In this document: positions 8,021 to 16,485 of the stretch, piece by piece
Layout of the letters: the number at the start of each line of letters is the position of its first letter
Numbering within the stretch: the stretch's first letter is position 1
Origin: Syntrophaceae bacterium UBA2208
GTDB taxonomy: Bacteria; Desulfobacterota; BSN033; UBA1163
Direction of reading: 5' to 3'
Length of the DNA: 32,503 nucleotides
Assembly: GCA_002327885.1 (NCBI GenBank)
Contig: DCUS01000117.1
Span: forward strand, 1-32,503
Notes under the pieces: generated by a model
Databases searched by the model: none
What the model was told of the DNA's origin: nothing
What the model saw: only the letters and a program-made list of their open reading frames with translations
Made by a program: the position numbers and the translations under genes

Positions 8021-8131
8021 ATGCCAAATGAAATTTGACGTTCGAATGTAAAAAACATTGATTATTGATTTTAAACTTTGAGCTTTGACATTCTCTTGTC
8101 ATTTTAACTTTGTCATTTGACATTTATAACT
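8021..8131. repeat. AT-rich intergenic repeat of CAAATG/TTTGAGCTTTGA words
   Basis: The nrdD-glutaredoxin spacer is built from short related words: CAAATGCCAAATGAAAT near its start, TTGATTATTGATTTT, TTTGAGCTTTGACATT, then GTCATTTGACATTT. The same words recur in the proA-nadD spacer (18075-18190). No start codon or protein-like frame is present. Confidence 0.55.
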
Positions 8132-10276
8132 TCAACCTCCTTCCAGCACCCTCCCTCCCTCCTTCTCCCTCATGAAAGCTTGATTCCGGTACCGGTTCCG
8201 CAGTTCCCCAATTTTCCCTTGATTCCAACTGGAGACTTTCGTGAAATAGCCTGTGATCCGTGTGATACCATCCACATCCTCCGATCCACAGTAAGCACAA
8301 GATGATCGAAGGCTCCGGCTTGTTCGACTACAGCGGTTACAAGTCGTAAACTCGGGAGAGAAGGCGATCTGGTCGTTTTGAGTCAATTGAAAAGTTTTCA
8401 TCACAAATTGGGCGAGCGATGACTTGGAGGGCCTTGCCTCACCCAGCCAGATATGCGTCAATGCCCCCGCCTCGATCAGAGGGTGGAAAAGACCTTCTTG
8501 CCTCACGCGTTCAATGGGATTCAGGACAGCCGAATTGTTCAAGTGGGTGGAGTTCGTGTAATAGACTTCTCCTTTTGAGATATCCCCTTTCACGATGTGT
8601 CCCGATTTGGGAGAGTGATACTTGAGGTCTAATTTGGCGAATCGGTAGGCGGTGGATTCCGCAGGGGTCTGTTCGAGAACAAAATGCATCCCATAGCGAC
8701 GGCTGAACTTATCCACCAGTAATTTCATATGGGCAATCACCTTGAGACCAAATTTGAAAGCTTGTTTGGATTGATGCATTTCTTGCCCGGTATGAATTTG
8801 AACCAGCTCATTGAGCCCCACCATACCGATTAAAAAGCTCGCACGATGCATCCTCAAATAAGGGGACCCGTCCCGGTCCATGGCCAGCAAAGCAAGAGGA
8901 CCTTTCTCTCCTAAAGAGAGAAGTTTTTCAATGAAGCGTTTCTTCTCCAGATGGGCCTTCACCGCCATCTCAATAAATTCGCTAATTTGAGAAAAGAGCT
9001 TGGCATCCTCTCCTTTCGCCAAATAAGCGATCCTTGGAAGATTGAGGGTCACATTCTGAAGAGCACAGTATCGCATCTTCCAGGGCTGTTTGGCATCTTC
9101 AAGGTCCGTTTGATCCAATTTAAAACTGAGACGGCAACATTCAGAGATCTTGGCTGTCTCCCCGCGGTCGAAGACGAAGTAGGTATTTCCCTTCTCTGAA
9201 GCGACATCACAGATTTGGTTGAGAAAATCCATATGGCCAGGGGTTTGAAAGAATTTCTCTGTAATATGGACCAATGGTTTCGGAAAGAAAAAAGGCCTTC
9301 CGGAACCATCTCCTTCTTGATAGACATCGAAGAGCGCCTTGGCAAAGCGCTGGGATTCTCTCAGATAGTCACTATAAGTCTTTCCCGTAAACTCTCCGCC
9401 CGGTCCGATGGCAGGAACATTTTCAAAATGTTTTGGGATCTCCCAATAGAGATTGAGGTCAGTGAAGATGGCCTGCCCCCCCCTGGCCACCGCCTGCTGG
9501 GAGAATTCGAAAATCATCATCTGAGCCAGTTGTTCCAGTTCTGAGTTAGAAAGGCCTTCGAGATAAGGGGCGAAAAAGAGATTGATGGAATCCCAACCAA
9601 TCGCCCCGGCAAAATGACTCTGGAGGGCAGCAGCAAATTTCACCATATGAGCGAGCAACACCTCAGGGTGTTTGGCAGGCTTGGCCATGGCGATCGAGTT
9701 GGGAAGGCTCAGGCCGAAGCGTTTGATGTACTCGAGGGATTGACCGCTGCAGTAAGGTCGATCGATAAAACCCAGATCGTGGAGATGAATATCCCCCCGC
9801 ATATGCGCATCGGCCACTTCCGGGGAGAAAACAGAGAGCAAGGCATATTCCTTCTTAATCCTCTCGGCTAAGGTAAGATTGGTGGCTTCCGGTCCATGGG
9901 GAACATTGGCGTTTTCTTTATTGGGGTGGAGGATGAGCTGATCGACATCGTAGAGAGGCATTCCCAAGCGGGTGTGCATCTTGCGGGCTTGCTCAAGTCC
10001 CCTTTCGATCAGTTTGGTATCCACGAGTTCGCGGATGAGAGGCGCCGTGATCATTTTGATTTTAGAGGTCGTAATTAAATCCTCCACCTCCTGAGCGACC
10101 TCTTTCGCTGTATCAAAATCCACATAGGTCTCACGAATGAGGGCATCCACGATTTTCTGCCGATTCCAGCCGTACATCGCTTCATCGGAGGTACGGACGA
10201 AGAGAGCCATATCGGTAGTTTCAACCTCTTTTTTAAATTCCTGATGATCCCCTTTCATCTCGATGACGGTTGCCAT
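8132..10276 (-). CDS. nrdD: Class III anaerobic ribonucleoside-triphosphate reductase (NrdD)
   Basis: NrdD reduces ribonucleotides to deoxyribonucleotides without oxygen, using a C-terminal glycyl radical. The protein has 714 residues. Residues 26-105 resemble an ATP-cone allosteric domain. The catalytic barrel contains PYCSGQ (C176) and SECCRLSF (C380/C381). The C-terminal zinc site is CNRC...CAYC (C646, C649, C660, C663), and the radical glycine is most likely G676 in RITGYF, followed by WNQGKIGEL. The RxTGY and WNxGK pattern fits the glutaredoxin/thioredoxin-dependent classes better than the E. coli formate type, matching the redoxin gene downstream. An AAGGTGAG ribosome binding site precedes the ATG, and a promoter with palindromic operator lies about 75-100 bases upstream. 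Confidence 0.97.
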   Translation of the reverse strand: MATVIEMKGDHQEFKKEVETTDMALFVRTSDEAMYGWNRQKIVDALIRETYVDFDTAKEVAQEVEDLITTSKIKMITAPLIRELVDTKLIERGLEQARKMHTRLGMPLYDVDQLILHPNKENANVPHGPEATNLTLAERIKKEYALLSVFSPEVADAHMRGDIHLHDLGFIDRPYCSGQSLEYIKRFGLSLPNSIAMAKPAKHPEVLLAHMVKFAAALQSHFAGAIGWDSINLFFAPYLEGLSNSELEQLAQMMIFEFSQQAVARGGQAIFTDLNLYWEIPKHFENVPAIGPGGEFTGKTYSDYLRESQRFAKALFDVYQEGDGSGRPFFFPKPLVHITEKFFQTPGHMDFLNQICDVASEKGNTYFVFDRGETAKISECCRLSFKLDQTDLEDAKQPWKMRYCALQNVTLNLPRIAYLAKGEDAKLFSQISEFIEMAVKAHLEKKRFIEKLLSLGEKGPLALLAMDRDGSPYLRMHRASFLIGMVGLNELVQIHTGQEMHQSKQAFKFGLKVIAHMKLLVDKFSRRYGMHFVLEQTPAESTAYRFAKLDLKYHSPKSGHIVKGDISKGEVYYTNSTHLNNSAVLNPIERVRQEGLFHPLIEAGALTHIWLGEARPSKSSLAQFVMKTFQLTQNDQIAFSPEFTTCNRCSRTSRSLRSSCAYCGSEDVDGITRITGYFTKVSSWNQGKIGELRNRYRNQAFMREKEGGRVLEGG

Positions 10277-10349
10277 TTTATCTCACCTTATTTTATTCAA
10301 GACAGGTTAAAAAGGTTTTTAGAAGGGCTATATTTAGTAAGACTAAAAA

Positions 10350-10379
10350 TGTTTACAACAACATGTTGTTATTTGTCAA
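10350..10379 (-). promoter_or_regulatory. nrdD promoter with a 14-bp palindromic operator in the spacer
   Basis: On the minus strand TTGACA (10374-10379) is followed after 18 bases by a weak -10 box, TAAACA (10350-10355). The spacer contains the perfect palindrome AACAACATGTTGTT (10357-10370). A repressor bound there would cover the polymerase site. It is not an obvious match to the NrdR box consensus as I know it (ACACWATATATWGTGT), and no second box was seen beside it, so the regulator is unknown. Confidence 0.6.
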
Positions 10380-10611
10380 GAGAAAACTTAATTTTTTGGA
10401 AAAAATATTTGGATAGAGGTTTTAAAACTTAAGGCAACCTCCAATAATTCCAAATTTGTCAGTCCCGCCCCGCACCAAGTACAGGGCGGGAGTCCGGTGA
10501 TGTCAAGAGCTTATACGATTCCTGCTTTTGCCTGAATGACATTTTTAGAGGAACCCTTCATTACTCTCAATCCCTATTTACGCCGTTAGAAATAATGCCT
10601 CACTGGAATTT
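10380..10611. other. Non-coding spacer between the AsmA-like gene and the nrd promoter
   Basis: No protein-like frame is visible. The spacer holds a GC-rich hairpin CCCGCCC/GGGCGGG (10464-10470 with 10484-10490, 13-base loop) without a T-run, plus the distal arm of the hairpin that ends the AsmA-like gene. Confidence 0.6.
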
Positions 10612-10618
10612 CTAACGG
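10583..10618 (-). terminator. Hairpin overlapping the AsmA-like stop codon
   Basis: An 11-bp perfect inverted repeat, CCGTTAGAAAT (10583-10593) and ATTTCTAACGG (10608-10618), is separated by 14 bases. The right-hand arm contains the stop codon of the AsmA-like gene. It is strong enough to protect or end the transcript, but no run of T follows on the minus strand, so it is not a classic intrinsic terminator. Confidence 0.45.
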
Positions 10619-13600
10619 GGTTTGTCATTAGAGGAAGGCCCTTTTTGGAATGGTCTCAGTGGCGTTTCAAGTAGGCGTTTGATGATTCCCCAGGAAGGTT
10701 CTTCGGCGCTTTTTAAAGGGATCACCTCAACCTTAGGATCATTCAGATCTCCTTTGACCGTGTAGAAATAAGAGAGGAAAGCCTTGTCCTTACCGGTGAG
10801 AATATAGCCCGCAATCGGGACGCTGCTCAATATCACGTCGATCGTGACTAAAGGATGAACGCCAACCCTCGCATCAATCAATTTTTTCCCCAGATCGACC
10901 TTTCCGAGAATAGTAATCCTCATCGCATCGCTATCGACCAGGAAGTCATCCGTAGAGGCAATGCCATCCTTGATATGAAGTGTGGCGGTGATGTTGCGAT
11001 AAGGAAGCCCCTTTGTTTTCAAATCTGGGAGTCTTCCTTTAAACCATTGAGAGACATTAAGGATCGAAAAAATTTTAGCAAGGAGGTTGGCTTTTTCAAT
11101 CGCCCCGTTCTCCACTTCCAGGGTTAAGCTCCCGTTGAGAGACTCCTTGATCTTCTGGAAATTCTCTCCCTCTCCTCGCAACTCCACTTTCTGGACATGC
11201 ATTCTCCCTGTGACGACCGTTTTTTCCTCTTCTTCTTTTTGAAAAAGAGTCCTGAGAAAAGCCTTGGCTTCCATATTGGAGAGACGAGGTTTCATTTCAA
11301 CTCTTATTCCCCTCTCTGTGGGTTGAAGCCATCCCTCTCCCCAGAAATCCCCGCCATCTGCCTTAAATTGAAAATGGCGGATGTGAAGCTTGCCATCCAA
11401 TGTCTTCATCTCCGCCTTCAGTTCTCGGCAGCGGAAGCTTCGAAAATTTCCTTGGTCGATCTCTATCTTTCCTTCGAGTGACCAATGTAAGAGCCATTCT
11501 TTGACTCTTTCAAAAGAGGCCGGAGTGGTTTCTTCTCTCTTTGGAAAGAATGGATCCAGGTCCAGCTGTGTGGAAGAGACATGAAAAGTGAACCGCTTGA
11601 TGGATTTCTTAGGATTTTTTTCTGAATCCAGATTGAAGAGGCGGACAGTGGAATCGGCAGGGGTCGTTCCGGAAATGGTTCCGGATAAGTTGAGGGCAGA
11701 ATTGCCCAACTTTCCTTTTAACCCCTCCACCCGGATCTCTTCAGGCAGAAAACGCAAAGAACCTTCGATCTCCGATAAGGGGACAGGAATGTCTCGATGT
11801 TGCAAAAAAATATTTCTTAGACGAATTCCTCCCTCTAAATTCGTCAACCCCTCGCTCCCCTTCCCAAGCCATTTCAAGCGGACCTCTGCCTCCCCGGAGA
11901 GCTCCCGAACGCCATCGGTGGGCCCTCGAACCTGATCTGCAAAAGGCGATGATTGTAAAAGGGAATAGAGTGGTTTCAGATCGATCGAACCCCATGTAGA
12001 AAGATGGATGTCCCCCCCTCTCCAGAATCCATCCATGGTCAAGGAGGATTTTCCATATACAAATTTTGCCTTTGAAAAACCTATTCCCAAGTTGGAAAAT
12101 GAAATCCCTCCCTCCTTAAAAAAGATGGGAACAGGATTCCCCTTTTTCAGGAACGAGGCGTCTCTTGCGAAAAACTCTCCTTCGTAAGAGAAACGGGAAG
12201 CCCCGGGGAGGGTTTTCCCCTTGAATGAAATTTGGCTAATTCCTGAGAGGGCTTCGAAACCTTTTGTTTTTGATCGGACCTCATCCGGAGAGAGAGAGGA
12301 TTGGAAGAGGGCAAAGAGATTTTTCAGATCCATTTTCCCCCTGGCCAGGATCTCAAGAGGATGGTCCCTTTCTCCATGTTTCCAAAGACCATTCATGATT
12401 AAAGAAGAATGGCCAAAATCCACCTTTGCCTCTGACCATTTAAGATCTTGGTGGGAAAGATCGACCCGTCCCTCTCCGATCTGGATAGGAAATGGAATTT
12501 GTTGATGAGTGAAAAGGGTTTTTGAGAGAAGATATGTCCCCTGATGCTGAAAACGGATCGGAGGTTTCAGAAGTCCTTTGGCAGAGAGAGAATAGTTCGC
12601 CTTTCCTGAAAGAATGCTGATGGAGGAGAGGGCACGGCTGAATTCTTCCGGGAATCCCTCCGTCTTCAAGAGAAAAGGGAGATCGGTCAAATCGAATCTG
12701 CCATGGCAGTCTATCTGGAGCGTAGGAATATGGAGGAGCTCATAAAAAGCGCCGTTGATATTCTCCAGGGTTGAATGAAAGATTCTCCCTTCGATTTCTT
12801 TCAAATAGAGATGGCCTTTTTGAAAGAGAAGCTGTCCATGGAGGTCTTCAAAGGTTGGGAGGTTCCAGGGAAGTTTTAATCCCGCGCCATTCAGCCTTGC
12901 CTCAATGGAGAGGACATGAGCATTCGCCAGTTGGTCACAATGGTCAATCTCAGGCATTTTTCCTGCGAGCCTGACGGACACAATTTGGAAGGAACCCTTT
13001 CCTTCCGATCTGTATAGATGATCAGAAACATCCGGGGTGATGATTCGGAAGGGAATGAATTTTTTTCCTTCTGCCACCTCGAAGGGACTGCTTTGTGCTT
13101 CTGCTTCCATTCCCATTTCTTTTGAACCGATGCCATATATCCTCCCCTTCGCCTTCACCCATAACTCAGGTAATTCGATTAAAAACCTGGGGATATTGAT
13201 TTCTTTTGAATCATATTGAGCCTCCACATCAATGTTCGCCCACTCCGGTTTCAGGACGGATGAAAAGACCCGGGGATAGTCAAAAAGGAGTTCTTTAAAT
13301 TTGATTTTCGCAGAGGCCTTGAAAGTTCCCTGGAAGTCTCCTCGATAGTGGGCATTCAGGTGGAGAACCCCTGAAATGGTTTCCATAGGAAGTAGGGTTT
13401 TAAGATAGGGCCAGAAGTGCAATATATCGAAATTATTGATCTTCACCTCCGCCCTCACTTCTCCTCCGGAGAGGTCTAAATTCTCAGGGATATTCCGAAT
13501 CGTTCCCTCGATAGAGAAGGGACCTTCTTTGTTGGAATGAACGACTCTCCCATTAATTAGGAAGGGGAAATCTTTACGATAAGCAACCCTTGAGAGTTCA

Positions 13601-14154
13601 AAATTGAAAGCCCGTATCTCTGTTTTCAGGGGTGAGTTGCCTAAACTCTCATCCGAGAATGAGACCTCTCCCTCCCGGATGGCTAAGGACCCTCCAAAAA
13701 GGGAGGTAATCGCCTCCAGCATCTTCTTTTGGGTTTCTTTCAATTTCTCACCGGTCAGAGGGCCATCGAAGAAAATATTGAATTGACCGTTTTTATCCCT
13801 GATGAGACGAAAGACAGGGCGATCGACAATGATTTGTTTCCACTTAATCTCCCTTTTGAGGAGAGGAAAAAACTTAAGCCTCAAGATCAGTCTTTTGGAC
13901 TGAAGGAGATCAAAGGCCAGAGAGCGATCCTTAATCCGAAAATCATCAAAGGTAATTCCGACTCCCCCCCACAAATATATTTTTGCCTTCCCGATGGAGA
14001 TCTCCCTGTCCAAGGCGGTCGTCAATGATTTTTCAAGGATATTCCGATAAATATCAGGGTCGAGGAGATATTGGATCGATACCGAGATGAAAATAACCAC
14101 GATCAGGATCGGAATGACGATCCAGAGAAGTGACCACTTTTTGCGACGACTCAT
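10612..14154 (-). CDS. Large AsmA/YhdP-like envelope protein
   Basis: The 1180-residue protein has one N-terminal membrane helix (WSLLWIVIPILIVVIFISVSI) after a basic SRRKK stretch, then a long periplasmic part rich in alternating beta strands. The AsmA N-terminal pattern (LEKSLTTALDREISIGKAKI) follows the helix. The last about 200 residues carry the AsmA-like C-terminal region (LNGSLTLEVENGAIEKANLLAKIFSILN, then DGIASTDDFLVDSDAMRI). Proteins of this AsmA/TamB/YhdP group are thought to form beta-groove bridges that move phospholipids to the outer membrane. I chose the ATG at 14154, with an AAAGGT ribosome binding site. The 32 extra codons from 14250 read through an intergenic repeat and are probably not translated. 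It is the last gene of the long minus-strand run before nrdD. Confidence 0.87.
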   Translation of the reverse strand: MSRRKKWSLLWIVIPILIVVIFISVSIQYLLDPDIYRNILEKSLTTALDREISIGKAKIYLWGGVGITFDDFRIKDRSLAFDLLQSKRLILRLKFFPLLKREIKWKQIIVDRPVFRLIRDKNGQFNIFFDGPLTGEKLKETQKKMLEAITSLFGGSLAIREGEVSFSDESLGNSPLKTEIRAFNFELSRVAYRKDFPFLINGRVVHSNKEGPFSIEGTIRNIPENLDLSGGEVRAEVKINNFDILHFWPYLKTLLPMETISGVLHLNAHYRGDFQGTFKASAKIKFKELLFDYPRVFSSVLKPEWANIDVEAQYDSKEINIPRFLIELPELWVKAKGRIYGIGSKEMGMEAEAQSSPFEVAEGKKFIPFRIITPDVSDHLYRSEGKGSFQIVSVRLAGKMPEIDHCDQLANAHVLSIEARLNGAGLKLPWNLPTFEDLHGQLLFQKGHLYLKEIEGRIFHSTLENINGAFYELLHIPTLQIDCHGRFDLTDLPFLLKTEGFPEEFSRALSSISILSGKANYSLSAKGLLKPPIRFQHQGTYLLSKTLFTHQQIPFPIQIGEGRVDLSHQDLKWSEAKVDFGHSSLIMNGLWKHGERDHPLEILARGKMDLKNLFALFQSSLSPDEVRSKTKGFEALSGISQISFKGKTLPGASRFSYEGEFFARDASFLKKGNPVPIFFKEGGISFSNLGIGFSKAKFVYGKSSLTMDGFWRGGDIHLSTWGSIDLKPLYSLLQSSPFADQVRGPTDGVRELSGEAEVRLKWLGKGSEGLTNLEGGIRLRNIFLQHRDIPVPLSEIEGSLRFLPEEIRVEGLKGKLGNSALNLSGTISGTTPADSTVRLFNLDSEKNPKKSIKRFTFHVSSTQLDLDPFFPKREETTPASFERVKEWLLHWSLEGKIEIDQGNFRSFRCRELKAEMKTLDGKLHIRHFQFKADGGDFWGEGWLQPTERGIRVEMKPRLSNMEAKAFLRTLFQKEEEEKTVVTGRMHVQKVELRGEGENFQKIKESLNGSLTLEVENGAIEKANLLAKIFSILNVSQWFKGRLPDLKTKGLPYRNITATLHIKDGIASTDDFLVDSDAMRITILGKVDLGKKLIDARVGVHPLVTIDVILSSVPIAGYILTGKDKAFLSYFYTVKGDLNDPKVEVIPLKSAEEPSWGIIKRLLETPLRPFQKGPSSNDKPR

Positions 14155-14173
14155 CTTTGACCTTTCAAAGCTA

Positions 14174-14302
14174 TAGTGAACGACTCTGAAAAGTAGCCAT
14201 TGCGAAGAGGTCGATACGACCGATGTGGCAATCCATTGAGATTGCTTCACTTTGTTCGCAATGACACATGGTTCATGTCAACTTAATTTATGCCGTTCAC
14301 TA
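14174..14302. repeat. Compound inverted-repeat element with 9-bp terminal repeats
   Basis: The outer arms TAGTGAACG (14174-14182) and CGTTCACTA (14294-14302) are perfect inverted repeats. Inside is a degenerate inverted repeat from CCATTGCGAAGAGG (14197) to TTCGCAATGACA (ending 14266), with GGCAATC and GAGATTGC arms facing each other. The core resembles the element at 26633-26725. It lies between comF and the AsmA-like gene and contains no ORF of its own. Confidence 0.6.
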
Positions 14303-14324
14303 AATTCCCCCCACTTTTAAAGTC

Positions 14325-15050
14325 CTAACTCGTTCTTAAAGCGTGGGCCAGAGTTAAGACATCCACCCTTTTGGCTCCCCCTCTTGACAACATCTTTGAG
14401 CATTCATTGACGGTCGCTCCAGTCGTATAAACGTCATCGACCAATAGGATCGACTTCCCGACCCATTCTTTCGTGGCGGTCATATGAAAAGCCCCTCTCA
14501 ATTCTTTTTCCCTCTCCGCACCGCTGAGATTCACTTGGGGTACGGTGGGTTTCTTCTTTTTAAGAATCGCCCTTCGGTACGGGATCCCAGTCCGACGGCT
14601 CAGCGTCTTCACCAGGAGAAGGGCTTGATTGAATCCCCTCTCCCTTAATCGCTGGGGGTGTAAAGGGACGGGAATTAAAAGATCGAGGGAGCCAGGGGCC
14701 CAATACCGTTTCACCCCTTCTGCCATCCATTCGGCGAAAAAAGGGGTGAGGCTTTTCCTTCCCTCATATTTCCAATGATGAATGGCCTTTTGCAGAGACC
14801 CTTCGTAAGTTCCCAAAGCCCTTGCCATTGTAAAATATTTGCAATGGGTCATACAAGCGCCACAGGGATGGTTTCCGACCTCTTTAGAGGTAAAGGGAAT
14901 TCCACAGATGGAACAGAAGGGAGGGTCGATCCAGTGAACCTCCGAAAGACACTTCGGACAGAACCCTTGTTGTCTCTCCTCTAAAAATTCTTCACAACAG
15001 GGGCATTGCGGAGGAAGAAAAAACTGGAAGAGGGTGGCTTGAAATCCCAT
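14325..15050 (-). CDS. comF: ComF-family phosphoribosyltransferase-like protein
   Basis: ComF proteins combine an N-terminal zinc ribbon with a type I phosphoribosyltransferase fold and are needed for DNA uptake in competent bacteria; their exact reaction is unsettled. Here zinc-type cysteines lie at 16, 18/19, 31, 34, 46 and 49. The PRPP loop ILLVDDVYTTGAT spans residues 201-213, and the typical IPVPLHPQRLRERGFNQA lies at 126-143. The 241-residue length is normal. No good ribosome binding site precedes the ATG, so the start is somewhat uncertain. It sits 64 bases after the LapA-LapB-like gene. Confidence 0.93.
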   Translation of the reverse strand: MGFQATLFQFFLPPQCPCCEEFLEERQQGFCPKCLSEVHWIDPPFCSICGIPFTSKEVGNHPCGACMTHCKYFTMARALGTYEGSLQKAIHHWKYEGRKSLTPFFAEWMAEGVKRYWAPGSLDLLIPVPLHPQRLRERGFNQALLLVKTLSRRTGIPYRRAILKKKKPTVPQVNLSGAEREKELRGAFHMTATKEWVGKSILLVDDVYTTGATVNECSKMLSRGGAKRVDVLTLAHALRTS

Positions 15051-15114
15051 CGTTGATAATCGGTGATGCCTGCATCGTCAGCGCAGACGGGGTTGCTGAA
15101 TGGAATGCAGAATA

Positions 15115-16479
15115 TTACAAGGGGGGATGGACCCTTTCTGAAAAAGAGGGAGAAGGTGGAAAGATCGCTTTCTCGGCTTCTCTGATCGTATAGGCGCTCC
15201 ACTGATGACATTGAGGGCAGTAGGCAATCCATTCTTTCGATTCTCTCTCACAGGTGGAACAAAAGAAGGAAAGATAGGACGTCCCGCTCAATTCAAACGT
15301 CTTTTCAAATTCTTGAGCCGCCCGTCCGAAGTCTTTTTTGTGGAGATAGATTTCTGCAAGAATTCTGTGAAGGGCCGGGAAATCCTTTACCCTCATACTG
15401 ATCTCATTGATTTCCTCAAGGGCTTCATCCAACATTTCCAATCTTAAACAAAGCTTGGCATAAAAGAAGGCGAGCACCCAATTTTCGGGATTGTGCTTGA
15501 GCACCCTTTGATAGATGCGAAAGAGAGTGCCTGGATCTTCTCGACCGAGATAAAGCTCTTCCAAGCGAAGGATGAAAACGATGGATTTGAAGCGGGTAAA
15601 ACTCTTTCCCCAAACATTCCCGGCAGAGGACCATCTTCCCATCTGGAGGTAGATATCGCCCAACAAAACAAACCCGGGCTCAAAAGTCTTCCGTTCTCGA
15701 ACGATCTCTTTCACCTCTTTCAGGGCGCCCTCCAGATTTTGTTCTCCTCCACGGTTCGAAAGATCCCGAGCGCGTTCATATTTCAATCCCAAATAGAAAA
15801 GGGTTTCTTCCTCTTCGGCTTGCTTTCCCTTGGTCAGTTTAAGAATAGACCTTTGGGTTCGGATCGCCTCCTCCCACCGCCGGCTTGTCAGATAGATCTG
15901 CCTCAAACTTTTCAGCGCCTTGATATTTCCCTCATCCAAACCGATGGCGCGGTTCAGGGTCCGGATGGCTTCATCGAATCGCTTCAAGCGCTGGTACACC
16001 CCTGCCTGATGGAGGAGGATTTCTATATTCTTCAAATCGATGAGCTCTGCTCTTCCCAACCAATGAAGAGCGTCCTGATCGTTGCCTTCCTGGAGAGCAA
16101 TCTCCGAAAGCCGGAGATAAAGATCGATCTGGGTGGGATCCCTTTTTAATACCTCAATGAAATGGGTTTTGGCCTTCGCGAGATCTCCCCGAAGAAATAC
16201 ATCCATCCCCTTATTCAATTCCTCTTTAACAAATTCCTCCTTCCTTTTCTGGTGAGATTTCTGATAGTCCTCGAAGGCCCGTTTGGCATCTCGGGCCAGG
16301 GTGCCGATGAAGACCAACATCGCACCCAATACAAAAGAGGAGATCATAAGAATGGAGAGATCGGTTTGAAAGGTCTTTCTAAAAAAATGGAATTCCACAT
16401 CCAAAGGGTTCAGATAGGAAAGCCATAGGAAGAAACCGATGATAATAAAAAGGAAGCTTAATAAAAGTTTAACTAACAT
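15115..16479 (-). CDS. lapB: LapA-LapB-like fusion: membrane-anchored TPR protein with rubredoxin-type zinc site
   Basis: In E. coli LapA is a small two-helix membrane protein and LapB a TPR protein with a C-terminal metal site; LapB promotes LpxC degradation by FtsH and so limits lipopolysaccharide synthesis. This single 454-residue chain starts with two membrane helices (1-20 and 41-61) around a short loop, NPLDVEFHFFRKTF, as in LapA/DUF1049. It continues with a basic helical linker and about nine TPR-like repeats (85-400), then the rubredoxin-like CSTC...CPQC site (C407, C410, C421, C424). A proline-rich tail follows. It starts 6 bases after the DksA-like gene. The assignment to LapB is by architecture; a role in LPS control is inferred. 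Confidence 0.85.
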   Translation of the reverse strand: MLVKLLLSFLFIIIGFFLWLSYLNPLDVEFHFFRKTFQTDLSILMISSFVLGAMLVFIGTLARDAKRAFEDYQKSHQKRKEEFVKEELNKGMDVFLRGDLAKAKTHFIEVLKRDPTQIDLYLRLSEIALQEGNDQDALHWLGRAELIDLKNIEILLHQAGVYQRLKRFDEAIRTLNRAIGLDEGNIKALKSLRQIYLTSRRWEEAIRTQRSILKLTKGKQAEEEETLFYLGLKYERARDLSNRGGEQNLEGALKEVKEIVRERKTFEPGFVLLGDIYLQMGRWSSAGNVWGKSFTRFKSIVFILRLEELYLGREDPGTLFRIYQRVLKHNPENWVLAFFYAKLCLRLEMLDEALEEINEISMRVKDFPALHRILAEIYLHKKDFGRAAQEFEKTFELSGTSYLSFFCSTCERESKEWIAYCPQCHQWSAYTIREAEKAIFPPSPSFSERVHPPL

Positions 16480-16485
16480 GGACGA

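Noticed and set aside
10350..10379. NrdR box
   Set aside because: The palindrome differs at several positions from the NrdR consensus as I know it, and no second spaced box is present; kept only as an unassigned operator.
10464..10490. Intrinsic terminator CCCGCCC/GGGCGGG
   Set aside because: No T-run follows on either strand, and the loop is long.
14155..14250. N-terminal extension of the AsmA-like protein
   Set aside because: It is encoded by the intergenic inverted-repeat element and lies upstream of the supported start with a ribosome binding site and membrane helix.
15493..16149. Open frame of 218 codons on the plus strand
   Set aside because: It lies entirely antisense to the LapA-LapB-like gene, whose protein has clear domains; the antisense product has no family features.
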